From: Rikenellaceae bacterium
GTDB taxonomy: Bacteria > Bacteroidota > Bacteroidia > Bacteroidales > Rikenellaceae
Length of the DNA stretch: 64,000 nucleotides
Direction of reading: 5' to 3'
NCBI GenBank assembly: GCA_015060105.1
Contig: SUZD01000002.1
Coordinates: 124,001 to 188,000 of the forward strand
The position numbers and the translations under genes were made by a program. Shown here one piece after another: positions 63,377-64,000 of this stretch (position 1 is the first letter of the stretch; every line of letters begins with the position of its first letter). The notes beneath the pieces were generated by a model. That model did not search any database and was not told the origin of the DNA. It saw only the letters and a program-made list of their open reading frames with translations.

Positions 63377-64000
63377 ATGGCAAAAATGATTTTTGGCGGC
63401 GTTGAAGAAAACGTCGTAACCAGAGCAGAGTTTCCTCTGGAAAAAGCACTTGAAACACTGAAAAACGAGACTATCGCCGTAATCGGTTATGGCGTACAAG
63501 GCCCCGGCCAAAGTTTGAACCTCCGCGACAACGGTTTCAACGTAATCGTTGGCCAACGTAAAGGTGGCAAATCGTGGGACAAAGCCGTTGCTGACGGCTG
63601 GGTTCCCGGCGAGACTCTTTTCGACATCGAGGAGGCTGCTGAGCGCGGTACCATTATTCAATTCCTTTTGTCGGACGCAGGTCAAATCGACGCTTGGCCC
63701 AAAATCCAAAAGTATTTGACCCCCGGTAAAGCCCTCTACTTCTCGCACGGCTTCGGCATCACTTACAAAGAGCGCACAGGTATCGTTCCTCCCGCTGATG
63801 TTGATGTTATCTTGGTTGCTCCCAAAGGTTCGGGTACCTCGCTTCGTCGTATGTTCTTGCAAGGTCGTGGTTTGAACTCGAGCTACGCTATCTTCCAAGA
63901 CGCTACCGGCAAAGCTTGGGATCGTGTAATCGCTCTTGGTGTTGGTGTTGGTTCGGGCTACTTGTTCGAGACCACTTTCAAAAAAGAGGTTTACAGCGAC
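63377..64000 (+). CDS. ilvC: ketol-acid reductoisomerase, N-terminal part (cut by window edge)
   Basis: 208 codons, open at the window end. Rossmann fold with IAVIGYGVQGPGQSLNLRDNG (residues about 33-53) and NADPH-loop GQRKGGKSWDKA, then FLLSDAGQIDAWP and LVAPKGSGTSLRRMF. It converts acetolactate or acetohydroxybutyrate to the dihydroxy acids by alkyl shift and reduction. The knotted C-terminal domain with the metal sites is outside. Last visible gene of the ilvDBNC operon. Confidence 0.96.
   Translation, partial: MAKMIFGGVEENVVTRAEFPLEKALETLKNETIAVIGYGVQGPGQSLNLRDNGFNVIVGQRKGGKSWDKAVADGWVPGETLFDIEEAAERGTIIQFLLSDAGQIDAWPKIQKYLTPGKALYFSHGFGITYKERTGIVPPADVDVILVAPKGSGTSLRRMFLQGRGLNSSYAIFQDATGKAWDRVIALGVGVGSGYLFETTFKKEVYSD

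Noticed and set aside
1-64000. CRISPR arrays, insertion sequences, prophage or rRNA genes
   Set aside because: No regularly spaced direct repeats, transposase, integrase, phage structural genes or rRNA sequence were seen on either strand.

Overview
The window looks like Bacteroidota chromosome, order Bacteroidales, most like Rikenellaceae/Alistipes (the genus is inference). Evidence: most promoters match the Bacteroidota -33 TTTG / -7 TAnnTTTG pattern, there are no obvious Shine-Dalgarno sites, an Na+-translocating NADH:quinone reductase operon is present, ribosomal protein S16 is long, there are BACON-domain lipoproteins, and Tgt is of the Bacteroidetes type. The DNA is almost all core genome. 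I see no prophage, IS element, CRISPR array or rRNA. One tRNA gene (Val) is present.

Layout. 1-3055: divergent cell-envelope pair, a cut N-acetylmuramoyl-L-alanine amidase and LptD. 3094-12625: a long minus-strand run (CotH/BACON lipoprotein, smpB, tsaB, dCMP deaminase, M3 peptidase, GH3 glycosidase, nitroreductase, ybaK). 12758-15360: plsY and an acyl-CoA synthetase (lipid metabolism). 15494-18092: rpmH, then GT2 / ECF sigma / rsmG with overlapping ends. 18211-23059: tgt, LptF/G permease, lysS, tpiA. 23258-26646: catalytically degenerate M23 protein, dxr, rseP. 26779-32105: sugar nucleotidyltransferase, galM, an orphan HsdR_N-like nuclease, a catalytically dead-looking GH2 protein and a CapA lipoprotein. 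32179-37260: ettA, hisS, S41 protease, PUR-family protein. 37329-43434: a duplicated palindromic repeat, then nqrABCDEF. 43671-50585: rplT, rpmI, ppdK, an EEP hydrolase, mnmA, rimM, rpsP. 50819-55014: two FKBP-like lipoproteins, an SGNH hydrolase, tRNA-Val, purT. 55086-64000: branched-chain amino acid cluster, leuCD plus a LeuA/CimA-type synthase on the minus strand, diverging from ilvDBNC on the plus strand.

The most interesting regulatory object lies upstream of ilvD. A promoter is followed by a 24-codon leader peptide with 11 Val/Ile/Leu codons. The end of that reading frame forms one arm of an antiterminator that excludes a classical terminator hairpin with a U-tract. This is a complete ribosome-mediated attenuator for the ilv operon. 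Other points of note are a 114-bp tandemly duplicated palindromic element directly behind nqrF, a degenerate tandem repeat behind tpiA, paired hairpins in the rpsP leader, an inverted repeat lying over the -7 box of the PUR gene, and several enzymes that have lost canonical catalytic or metal-binding residues (GH2-like, M23, Tgt zinc site).
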